Origin: Trebonia sp.
Lineage (GTDB): Bacteria > Actinomycetota > Actinomycetes > Streptosporangiales > Streptosporangiaceae
Direction of reading: 5' to 3'
Assembly (NCBI GenBank): GCA_030038035.1
Contig: JASHPP010000564.1
Coordinates: forward strand, 1 to 8,863
Length of the DNA stretch: 8,863 nucleotides
Notes under the pieces: generated by a model
Told to the model about the DNA's origin: nothing
The model's database searches: none
Seen by the model: the letters and a program-made list of their open reading frames with translations, nothing else
Part shown: positions 1 to 5,635 of the stretch, piece by piece
Layout of the letters: each line of letters opens with the position of its first letter
Numbering within the stretch: position 1 is the first letter of the stretch
Position numbers and translations under genes: made by a program

Positions 1-119
1 TGGGCGCCGGGCCGCGGCACAGCGTCGGCAGCCGGCGGCAGTCGCAGCGGGCGCACTTCGCGCAGCCGCCCCGCCTCGGCCCGCGTGGCGACCCGGACCT
101 GGTCTTCGACCGAGTTCAC
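1..119 (-). CDS. N-terminus of sigma-linked membrane protein (partial, second paralogue)
   Basis: Only the first 39 codons are present and the rest lies left of the window. The GTG start (117-119) overlaps the sigma factor stop in a GTGA arrangement, and a strong purine-rich ribosome site, AGGGAGGG (minus strand of 123-130), sits three bases upstream. The visible peptide begins MNSVEDQVRVATRA and continues to a VRPL.LPPAA stretch. This aligns without gaps over the first 31 residues with the start of the complete 443-residue protein encoded at 719-2050 (MNTVEERIRAATRA...VRPLDLPPAA), with 19 of 31 identities by eye. It is therefore a paralogue at the equivalent cassette position. By analogy it should continue into a basic segment, one transmembrane helix and a secreted domain, but none of that is visible. 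The conserved N-terminus would be cytoplasmic and is the part best placed to contact the partner sigma factor (inference). Confidence 0.85.
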   Translation of the reverse strand, partial: MNSVEDQVRVATRAEAGRLREVRPLRLPPAADAVPRPGA

Positions 120-130
120 GATCCCTCCCT
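116..130 (-). promoter_or_regulatory. Coupled stop/start and ribosome binding site, cassette A
   Basis: On the minus strand the sigma gene ends ...GGATCGTGA, where GTG is the next start and TGA the sigma stop. AGGGAGGG (123-130) lies inside the last sigma codons, three bases before the GTG. The same layout occurs at 2047-2061, so the sigma C-terminal codons double as the ribosome site of the partner gene. Confidence 0.8.
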
Positions 131-658
131 GAGCATCCGGCCGACGGCGGCGATCGCCCTGGACGTCGCCGACTTGACGGTGCCGCGGCTGACGCCCATG
201 GCCTCCGCCGCCTGGTCTTCTGTCATGTCGAGGTAGTAGCGGAGCACGAGCGCCTCGCGCTGCCTGGCCGGCAGCCGCCTGATGGCGGCGAGCACCGCGC
301 GGTGCTCTTCGCCTAGCAGCACCGTGGCCTCGGCGGACTCAAGCGCCTGCGCGCCGTCGTGGCGCCGGACGTCGGCCAGGACGCCGAACCGCGACTGGCG
401 GCGCGCCGCGGTCCGGCAGCCGTTCAGCACGCTGGTCCGCAGGTAGGCCAGCGCGACCGGCGCGCCGGCCAGGCTGTCCCAGCGCCGGTAAAGGCCGAGG
501 AATGCGTCCTGCACGACGTCCTCGGCGGTCGCCGGGTCGCCCAGCATGACGAGGGCGAGCCGGGCCAGGCTGAGCGCGTGCGCTGAGTAAAGCGCGGTCA
601 CATGCCGCTCGGCCGGCCAGGCCCCGGCGTCGGCGTCACGGGTGTCCGCGTGGTCCAC
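116..658 (-). CDS. ECF RNA polymerase sigma factor, SigE family (copy A)
   Basis: A 180-residue extracytoplasmic-function sigma factor that would direct RNA polymerase to a small regulon. Region 2 spans about residues 20-87 and contains the core-binding/-10 segment TAEDVVQDAFLGLYRRW. Region 4 spans about 114-180, with RLPARQREALVLRYYLDMT leading into the helix-turn-helix and its recognition helix GVSRGTVKSATSR. The length is normal for the family. The start is taken as GTG at 656-658 because it lies 7 bases after an ECF-like promoter, exactly as in the paralogue at 2047-2613, and no Shine-Dalgarno sequence precedes it. Over the last 67 residues it matches that paralogue at 60 positions, so the two probably recognise the same -35 element. 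Its stop overlaps the start of the membrane partner (1-119), implying translational coupling. Its target genes beyond its own promoter cannot be told from here. Confidence 0.93.
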   Translation of the reverse strand: MDHADTRDADAGAWPAERHVTALYSAHALSLARLALVMLGDPATAEDVVQDAFLGLYRRWDSLAGAPVALAYLRTSVLNGCRTAARRQSRFGVLADVRRHDGAQALESAEATVLLGEEHRAVLAAIRRLPARQREALVLRYYLDMTEDQAAEAMGVSRGTVKSATSRAIAAVGRMLREGS

Positions 659-665
659 GTAGTAA

Positions 666-691
666 AGACTCGCCGGCTGGCGGAAGGTTGC
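666..691 (-). promoter_or_regulatory. Putative ECF-type autoregulatory promoter of sigma copy A
   Basis: Read on the minus strand, GCAAC (687-691) is followed by a 16-base spacer (671-686) and AGTCT (666-670), then 7 bases and the GTG start codon. The sigma copy B gene has the same layout with identical spacing (GCAAC-N16-CGTCT-N7-GTG). An AAC-containing -35 and a GTC-containing -10 are typical of actinobacterial ECF promoters (established knowledge). Transcription normally starts about 7-8 bases after such a -10, which would fall on the start codon, so the mRNA would be leaderless (inference). The promoter lies in the 60-base gap after the upstream cassette, so cassette A can be transcribed on its own. 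Confidence 0.65.
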
Positions 692-718
692 TCGCCAGCG
701 GCCGATGGCGCCGGGGGC

Positions 719-2050
719 CTACCAGGCGATCGAGTCAGGCGGCGGAGTTCCGCCGGCCAGCAGGAACGACAGCGGCGTGAACCTGCCGTGGGTGATCACG
801 CCCGCCTCGACGCGGTCGCTGGCGGTCTTGGCCAGCGGCGCTATGTCCAGGTAGCCGATCACTACGCTGCCGGACGGGTTAGCCCACAGGACGCTCGCGG
901 ACCCGGAGCGGCACTGCCCCGTGTACTGGTACACGGTGCCGGTCAGCTGTCCTGTCGCGGTCGAAAACTCAAGGAGCGCCGGCCGGTCCGCCGCCACGGT
1001 GCCGGCGCATCCTCCCGCGGCGCCCTTGCCCGGCGGCGGGGAAGTGCCGCAGATGATCGTCTGCCCGCCGGCGGTGGGCATGAGCGTTGTGCAGTCCGGC
1101 CGGGCGCCTTGTTTCAGGTCAAGGACGACCTTGCTGTCCGCCAGCAGGTTCTGTCCCGGCCGGGCCAGGTCGAGCACCCGGACGGTCGTGGTCGTCAGGC
1201 CCTGCAGCCCGAAGACGAACGCCAGCTCGCGCCCGTCGGCCGTCCAGGACAGGATCGTGTTGTCATCGAATATAAAGTTCTGGCCGAAGACCAGCGCGCC
1301 TCCGTCCATCGGTGAGACCACTACCGGCGCGGTCCATGCCCGCAGCAGCTTGCCCGTGGCCACCGAGTAGATCCACAGCCGCACCGGCAGCGCCTCCGCA
1401 CCCGATTCCTGGAACATGACGGCCAGCTCGGCGCCGTCGGGCGACAGCGCGATCCCGTCCACAGTGGTCCCGAGCAGCGACGGCCACGGTACCGCGGGGA
1501 TGGCCAGCCTGGTCAGCCGCGCCGGATGCGCGGAGCCAGGGAAAAGACGCAGCAGGTACCACGCCGGCGGCGTCGGCAGCCGGTCAGGCCAGGTGAACTG
1601 CCGGACGTCGAGGATGAACGTCCGGTCGTCCGCGGCGGCGGTGACGCCGTCGAACGTGTCATGCGCGGGCGGCTGCACGGTCGCGAGCACCGTGCCCGTG
1701 CGCGTGTCGCCGACAACCACCGGGTCGGGGGACGCGCGGTTGTCCGGGTGGTCGAGCGCCACGTAGTACGTCGGGACGGCCGCGGGCAAGGCGGGGCGCG
1801 CGGGGGAAACCACGCGTCCGTTCGGGATATCCCGGACGATCACCAGCGCGATACCGATCGCCAGCACGGCCGCCGCGGCGGTCACCGGCGCCAGCCATGT
1901 CCGCCAGCGGCGCGCCCGCCGCACCCTGGCGCCAGGCCGCGGCCCGGGCGACGTGCCCGCGGCCGGCGGGAGATCGAGCGGCCGCACGCGCGACACCGCG
2001 CCGTCGACGGCCCGCGTGGCGGCGCGGATCCGCTCCTCTACCGTGTTCAT
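719..2050 (-). CDS. Sigma-linked single-pass membrane protein with secreted beta-propeller-like domain
   Basis: A 443-residue protein of unknown precise function, encoded directly after a sigma factor with an ATGA overlap. Residues 1-50 are cytoplasmic and end in a basic cluster (RVRRARRWR). A hydrophobic helix follows at about 52-72 (WLAPVTAAAAVLAIGIALVIV), and the remaining 370 residues should lie outside the membrane. That domain has repeated blade-like strands, for example GIALSPDGAELAV (199-211), LSWTADGRELAFV (267-279) and WANPSGSVVIGY (389-400), which resemble TolB/WD40-type propellers. Four cysteines (320, 334, 348, 380) are confined to the C-terminal third of the secreted part and could form disulfides. 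No HxxxCxxC zinc anti-sigma motif is present. The operon position suggests it senses an envelope signal and controls the sigma factor through the conserved N-terminal segment (inference). The start is ATG with SD AGGGAGGGG (2053-2061). The stop is TAG at 719-721. Confidence 0.85.
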   Translation of the reverse strand: MNTVEERIRAATRAVDGAVSRVRPLDLPPAAGTSPGPRPGARVRRARRWRTWLAPVTAAAAVLAIGIALVIVRDIPNGRVVSPARPALPAAVPTYYVALDHPDNRASPDPVVVGDTRTGTVLATVQPPAHDTFDGVTAAADDRTFILDVRQFTWPDRLPTPPAWYLLRLFPGSAHPARLTRLAIPAVPWPSLLGTTVDGIALSPDGAELAVMFQESGAEALPVRLWIYSVATGKLLRAWTAPVVVSPMDGGALVFGQNFIFDDNTILSWTADGRELAFVFGLQGLTTTTVRVLDLARPGQNLLADSKVVLDLKQGARPDCTTLMPTAGGQTIICGTSPPPGKGAAGGCAGTVAADRPALLEFSTATGQLTGTVYQYTGQCRSGSASVLWANPSGSVVIGYLDIAPLAKTASDRVEAGVITHGRFTPLSFLLAGGTPPPDSIAW

Positions 2051-2061
2051 GACCCCTCCCT
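2047..2061 (-). promoter_or_regulatory. Coupled stop/start and ribosome binding site, cassette B
   Basis: The minus strand reads AGGGAGGGGTCATGA. The TGA stop of the sigma gene (2047-2049) overlaps the ATG of the membrane protein (2048-2050), and the purine-rich site is two bases upstream. This favours coupled translation at a fixed ratio of the two proteins. Confidence 0.85.
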
Positions 2062-2613
2062 CAGCATCCGGCCGACCGCGGCGACTCCCCGCGAGGTGGC
2101 GGATTTCACCGTCCCCCGGCTGACCCCCATGGCGCGCGCCGCCTGCTCCTCGGTCATGTCGAGGTAGTAGCGGAGCACGACCGCCTCGCGCTGCCGGTCC
2201 GGCAGCCGGCGGATCGCGGCGAGCACCTCGCGGTGCTCCTCGCCGAGCAGCGCCAGCGCCTCGGCGGACTCAAGCGGCGGCGGCTCGGCGAAGGAGGCCG
2301 TGCCCGCGCCCGCCCCGGCGCCCGCGCCCGCGCCAAGGCTCAAAACGCCCCGGCGCCGCGCCTGGCTGCGCAGCACGCTGCGGCACCCGTTCAGCACGCT
2401 GGAACGGACGTAAGCGAGCGCGGACGAGGCGTCGGCCAGGCTGTCCCAGCGCCGGTACAGGCCGAGGAAGGCGTCGTGGACCGCGTCTTCGGCCGTGCCC
2501 TGGTCGCCGAGCATGATGACGGCCAGCCGGACCAGGCCAAGCGCGTGCTCGGCGTACAGCGCGGCCACCGCGTCCGCCGCTGGTGACGGAGCCTGCGCGT
2601 CCACTCTGTCCAC
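2047..2613 (-). CDS. ECF RNA polymerase sigma factor, SigE family (copy B)
   Basis: A 188-residue ECF sigma factor and close paralogue of the one at 116-658. Region 2 covers about residues 12-80 (TAEDAVHDAFLGLYRRWDSL is diagnostic). Region 4 covers about 122-188, including LRYYLDMTEEQAARAMGVS and the recognition helix SRGTVKSATSRG. The linker between them is longer than in copy A and contains an alternating Gly-Ala run encoded by a 6-bp repeat at 2302-2334. The start is GTG at 2611-2613, chosen because it sits 7 bases after a GCAAC-N16-CGTCT element and matches copy A; there is no convincing Shine-Dalgarno. A second in-frame GTG lies three codons on. The gene overlaps the membrane partner (719-2050) by four bases. 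The near-identical C-terminal region 4 in the two copies implies overlapping promoter choice, so the two cassettes may cross-regulate (inference). Confidence 0.93.
   Translation of the reverse strand: MDRVDAQAPSPAADAVAALYAEHALGLVRLAVIMLGDQGTAEDAVHDAFLGLYRRWDSLADASSALAYVRSSVLNGCRSVLRSQARRRGVLSLGAGAGAGAGAGTASFAEPPPLESAEALALLGEEHREVLAAIRRLPDRQREAVVLRYYLDMTEEQAARAMGVSRGTVKSATSRGVAAVGRMLREGS
2302..2334 (-). repeat. GGCGCG hexamer repeat coding a Gly-Ala linker in sigma copy B
   Basis: The minus strand has about five consecutive GGNGCN hexamers, mostly GGCGCG, coding GAGAGAGAGAG between sigma regions 2 and 4. Copy A has no such run at the matching place. A short in-frame repeat like this can change length by slippage without breaking the frame, and the linker would be flexible. 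Confidence 0.8.
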
Positions 2614-2620
2614 GTATCAG

Positions 2621-2646
2621 AGACGCCCTGGCGGCGGCAAAGTTGC
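2621..2646 (-). promoter_or_regulatory. Putative ECF-type autoregulatory promoter of sigma copy B
   Basis: On the minus strand GCAAC (2642-2646), a 16-base spacer and CGTCT (2621-2625) lie 7 bases before the GTG start (2611-2613). The element, spacer length and distance to the start codon are the same as in front of sigma copy A, although the spacer sequences have diverged. Conservation at the -35, the -10 and the spacing fits promoters recognised by the sigma factors they drive, with a leaderless or near-leaderless transcript. Confidence 0.68.
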
Positions 2647-2732
2647 CCGTGGGGTGGCGGCGCCCGGGGACCCCGCCGCGCGGGGGGTTCGCCACCGGAC
2701 CTCAAATCGCGGGGAGTAAGTTACCTGGGTGA

Positions 2733-2744
2733 GGACCTAGGTCC
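2733..2744. promoter_or_regulatory. Perfect 12-bp palindrome, possible operator
   Basis: GGACCTAGGTCC is fully self-complementary and lies six bases before two GGTCTAAACCAG direct repeats, with which it shares the GGTC half-site. A dimeric regulator could bind here, but the protein is unknown. Confidence 0.4.
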
Positions 2745-2749
2745 ATTCC

Positions 2750-2778
2750 TGAGGTCTAAACCAGCGGTCTAAACCAGT
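2750..2778. promoter_or_regulatory. Tandem DasR/GntR-like operators (dre-like) upstream of ppdK
   Basis: Two exact copies of the 12-mer GGTCTAAACCAG, separated by one base (13-bp period). The DasR operator (dre) described in Streptomyces is A(C/G)TGGTCTAGACCA(C/G)T. The second site (2763-2778, AGCGGTCTAAACCAGT) matches it at 14 of 16 positions and the first (2750-2765) at 12 of 16. DasR is a GntR-family regulator of N-acetylglucosamine use that responds to amino-sugar phosphates. Control of ppdK by such a protein would link sugar-PTS demand for PEP to PEP synthesis (inference). The sites lie about 175 bases before the ppdK start, so they could also act on the divergent sigma cassette, or belong to another GntR/HutC regulator. 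Confidence 0.45.
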
Positions 2779-2889
2779 AAGGGGTCGCAAAGACCGGTCA
2801 AAACGGCATAGATCACCGCTTACACCGTGTTTGACACCACACTCGAGGGTCCAATGTCCGGATCTGTCCACATCGGTAGGGTCGTGATT

Positions 2890-2917
2890 CTGCGACCCGA
2901 CCGGAGCCGGGTAGAGT
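2890..2917 (+). promoter_or_regulatory. Candidate housekeeping promoter of ppdK
   Basis: TAGAGT (2912-2917) fits the actinobacterial -10 pattern TANNNT. CTGCGA (2890-2895), 16 bases upstream, is a weak -35. Transcription would begin near 2924 and give a leader of roughly 30 bases. The -35 overlaps the right arm of the GGGTCG/CGACCC dyad (2879-2898), which could act as an operator. This is weak evidence based on the -10 only. Confidence 0.3.
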
Positions 2918-2941
2918 CCGAACGGCGGAGCTAACCGGCGC

Positions 2942-2947
2942 GAGGAG
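2942..2947 (+). promoter_or_regulatory. Ribosome binding site of ppdK
   Basis: GAGGAG lies 6 bases before the GTG at 2954. This fixes the start codon, whose product begins MPKFVYDF, the usual N-terminus of this family. Confidence 0.85.
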
Positions 2948-2953
2948 CGTTCA

Positions 2954-5635
2954 GTGCCGAAGTTCGTATACGACTTCACCGAAGGTAACAAGGACCTCAA
3001 GGACCTGCTCGGCGGCAAGGGGGCGAATCTTGCCGAGATGACCAATCTCGGCCTTCCCGTCCCGCCCGGGTTCACGATCACCACCGACGCGTGCCGCTAT
3101 TTCCTGCGCAGCGGCACGACGCCCGACGGCCTTGACGACGAGGTGACAAGACACCTGCAAGCGCTGGAACGCACGATGGGCAGGCATCTCGGCGACCCCG
3201 CGGACCCGCTGCTGGTCAGCGTCAGGTCCGGCGCGAAGTTCTCGATGCCCGGCATGATGGACACCGTCCTCAACATCGGCCTGTCCGATGACTCGGTCCA
3301 GGGCCTGGCCAAGCAGTCGGGCAACGAGCGATTCGCCTGGGACGCCTACCGCCGCCTCATCCAGATGTTCGGCAAGACCGTGCTCGGCATCGACGGCGAC
3401 CACTTCGAGCACGCGATCGACGCCGCGAAGCAGGCCAAGGGCGCGAGCAGCGACACCGACCTGGACGCCGAGGACCTGCGGACCCTCACGGCCACGTACA
3501 AGGAGATCGTCAGGGTCCACGCGCACCGCGAGTTCCCGCAGGACCCGCGCGAGCAGATGGACCTGGCGATCATGGCGGTCTTCGACTCGTGGAACTCCGA
3601 CCGCGCCATCCTCTACCGGCGCCAGGAGCGGATCCCCGCCGACCTGGGCACGGCCGTGAACGTGGTGGCGATGGTGTTCGGCAACCTGGGTGACGACTCG
3701 GGGACCGGCGTGGCGTTCACCCGCGACCCGGCCACGGGCGCGCAGGGTGTCTACGGCGACTACCTGCAGAACGCGCAGGGCGAGGACGTGGTGGCCGGCA
3801 TCAGGAACACGGTCCCGCTGCAGGACCTGGAGCGCATCGACAAGACCTCCCACGACCAGCTGATGCAGATCATGGCCACGCTGGAGAACCACTACAAGGA
3901 CCTGTGCGACATCGAGTTTACGATCGAGCGCGGCAAGCTGTGGATGCTGCAGACCCGGGTCGGCAAGCGCACCGCGGCGGCGGCGTTCCGGATCGCGACC
4001 CAGCTGGTGCGCCAGGGGCTCATCGACGACGACGAGGCGCTCACCCGGGTGTCCGGCGACGAGCTGGCGCGGCTGATGTTCCCGCGGTTCGACACGACCG
4101 GCGACGTGACGCTGATCACCACGGCGGTCAGCGCATCGCCCGGTGCCGCCGTCGGCAAGGCGGTCTTCGACTCGGCGATCGCGGTCGCGCGCGCCGAGGC
4201 AGGGGAGAAGGTCATCCTGGTCCGCCGCGAGACCAACCCCGACGACCTGCACGGGATGATCGCCGCGCAGGGCATCCTCACCAGCAGGGGCGGCAAGACG
4301 AGCCACGCGGCCGTGGTGGCCCGCGGCATGGGCAAGACCTGCGTCTGCGGCGCAGAAGCCCTCAACGTCGACACCAGGGCAGGGAAGTTCACCGCGCCGG
4401 GCGGCGTCACCGTCGCCGAGGGCGACGTGATCTCGATCGACGGCACGTCAGGAGCGGTCTACCTGGGCGAGGTCCCCGTGGTCGCGTCCAACGTCGTGCA
4501 GTACTTCGAGGGCAAGCTGGCGCCTGACGCGGACGACCTCGTCGCGGCCGTGCACACGATCATGACCCACGCGGACGCCAGGCGCCGGCTCGGCGTGCAC
4601 GCCAACGCCGACACCGGCCCGGACTGCGCGCGGGCGCGCCGGTTCGGCGCGGTCGGCGTGGGCCTGGTCCGCACCGAGCACATGTTCCTCGGCGAGCGCC
4701 GCCAGCTCGTCGAGCGCCTGATCCTGGCCGAGGACGACGAGCAGCGCCAGGCGGCCCTGGACGCCCTGGAGCCGCTGCAGCGCGGCGACTTCGTGGAGAT
4801 CCTCGAGGCGATGGACGGGCTGCCGGTGACGATCCGGCTCATCGACCCGCCGCTGCACGAGTTCCTGCCCGACCTGACCGAGCTGAGCGTGCGGGTCGCC
4901 CTCGCCGGCGACAGCGCCACCGCGCAGGACAGGAAGCTCCTTGAGGCGGTCCGCCGCCTGCACGAGCAGAACCCGATGCTCGGCCTGCGGGGCGTGCGGC
5001 TGGTGCTGGTCGTCCCCGGCCTGCTCGACATGCAGGTCCGCGCGATCGCCCGCGCCGCGGTCATCCGCAGGCAGGCCGGCGGCGACCCGCGCCCGGAGGT
5101 CATGATCCCGCTCACCGCCACCGTGCAGGAGATGGAGATCAGCCGGGAGCGGACCGAGGCGGTCCTGCGCGACGTCGAGCAAGAGACCGGCGTCCACGTG
5201 GACACGCCGATCGGCACGATGATCGAGGTGCCGCGGGCGGCCCTGACCGCGGGCGAGATCGCGCGGGCGGCGGAGTTCTTCTCCTTCGGCACCAACGACC
5301 TGACCCAGATGACCTGGGGCTTCTCCCGCGACGACGTCGAGGGCGCGTTCTTCAGCCCCTACATCCAGCTGGGCATCTTCGGCGTGTCGCCGTTCGAGAC
5401 GATCGACCGCGACGGCGTGGGACGGCTGGTGCGGATCGCCGTGGCAGAGGGCCGCGCCACCCGTCCTGAGCTGCACGTCGGCGTCTGCGGCGAGCACGGC
5501 GGCGACCCCGCGTCGGTCTGGTTCTTCCACGAGGCCGGCCTCGACTACGTGTCATGCTCGCCGTTCCGGGTGCCGATCGCCCGGCTCGAGGCGGGGCGCG
5601 CCGCGGTGGCGAGCGCGGGGAGCGACACTAGGTGA
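2954..5635 (+). CDS. ppdK: Pyruvate phosphate dikinase
   Basis: An 893-residue cytosolic enzyme interconverting pyruvate + ATP + Pi and phosphoenolpyruvate + AMP + PPi, at the pyruvate/PEP node between glycolysis and gluconeogenesis. It is full length for bacterial PPDK (about 870-900). The N-terminal ATP-grasp domain (about 1-340) contains GGKGANLAEM (20-29) and VRSGAKFSMPGMMDTVLN (90-107). The swivelling phosphohistidine domain (about 380-510) has GGKTSHAAVVARGMG, with catalytic His451; Thr449 is at the position that regulatory kinase/phosphatases modify in other PPDKs. The C-terminal PEP/pyruvate barrel (about 530-880) keeps the expected residues: Arg573 (LVRTEHMF), Arg628 (IRLIDPPLHEFLP), Glu758 (MIEVPRA), Asn781 (GTNDLTQ) and Cys845 (GVCGEHGGDP). 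Nothing indicates damage. It starts at GTG with a good ribosome site and heads the operon with dgt and a flavoprotein reductase. Dre-like operators upstream may regulate it. Confidence 0.98.
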   Translation: MPKFVYDFTEGNKDLKDLLGGKGANLAEMTNLGLPVPPGFTITTDACRYFLRSGTTPDGLDDEVTRHLQALERTMGRHLGDPADPLLVSVRSGAKFSMPGMMDTVLNIGLSDDSVQGLAKQSGNERFAWDAYRRLIQMFGKTVLGIDGDHFEHAIDAAKQAKGASSDTDLDAEDLRTLTATYKEIVRVHAHREFPQDPREQMDLAIMAVFDSWNSDRAILYRRQERIPADLGTAVNVVAMVFGNLGDDSGTGVAFTRDPATGAQGVYGDYLQNAQGEDVVAGIRNTVPLQDLERIDKTSHDQLMQIMATLENHYKDLCDIEFTIERGKLWMLQTRVGKRTAAAAFRIATQLVRQGLIDDDEALTRVSGDELARLMFPRFDTTGDVTLITTAVSASPGAAVGKAVFDSAIAVARAEAGEKVILVRRETNPDDLHGMIAAQGILTSRGGKTSHAAVVARGMGKTCVCGAEALNVDTRAGKFTAPGGVTVAEGDVISIDGTSGAVYLGEVPVVASNVVQYFEGKLAPDADDLVAAVHTIMTHADARRRLGVHANADTGPDCARARRFGAVGVGLVRTEHMFLGERRQLVERLILAEDDEQRQAALDALEPLQRGDFVEILEAMDGLPVTIRLIDPPLHEFLPDLTELSVRVALAGDSATAQDRKLLEAVRRLHEQNPMLGLRGVRLVLVVPGLLDMQVRAIARAAVIRRQAGGDPRPEVMIPLTATVQEMEISRERTEAVLRDVEQETGVHVDTPIGTMIEVPRAALTAGEIARAAEFFSFGTNDLTQMTWGFSRDDVEGAFFSPYIQLGIFGVSPFETIDRDGVGRLVRIAVAEGRATRPELHVGVCGEHGGDPASVWFFHEAGLDYVSCSPFRVPIARLEAGRAAVASAGSDTR

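Larger units (their letters stand above)
2647..2953. other. Regulatory intergenic region between sigma cassette B and ppdK
   Basis: About 300 bases without a convincing gene, visibly less GC-rich than the flanks. It separates divergent transcription units. Contents from left to right: a GTAAGTTAC dyad (2716-2724); the perfect palindrome GGACCTAGGTCC (2733-2744); two direct copies of GGTCTAAACCAG (2753-2764, 2766-2777); a small stem GGTC-gcaaa-GACC (2783-2795) overlapping the palindrome GACCGGTC (2792-2799); and a 6-bp stem GGGTCG/CGACCC with an 8-base loop (2879-2898). The recurrence of GGTC/GACC through this region suggests a cluster of operator half-sites. I see no tRNA, small RNA with a clear terminator, or riboswitch. 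Confidence 0.6.

Noticed and set aside
693..710. CGCCA/TGGCG stem after the membrane-protein gene as a terminator
   Set aside because: Only five base pairs with an 8-base loop and no U-tract; stems of this size are frequent by chance at this GC content.
2831..2860. TTGACA (2831-2836) as the ppdK -35
   Set aside because: The hexamer is perfect, but no TANNNT -10 lies 16-19 bases downstream (only AATGTC-like sequence), so it was not annotated as a promoter.
2737..3084. Possible small minus-strand gene across the intergenic region and the ppdK start
   Set aside because: It overlaps the operator cluster and the first 44 codons of ppdK, lacks a ribosome site and resembles no known protein.
2951..4306. 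Long open frame on the minus strand (about 450 codons) opposite ppdK
   Set aside because: It lies wholly antisense to a gene with a complete set of catalytic motifs, its translation is rich in His/Arg/Val/Asp with no family resemblance, and such shadows are expected where third positions are nearly all G or C.
4448..5530. Minus-strand open frame of 360 codons inside ppdK
   Set aside because: Antisense shadow with biased composition and no recognisable domain or ribosome site.
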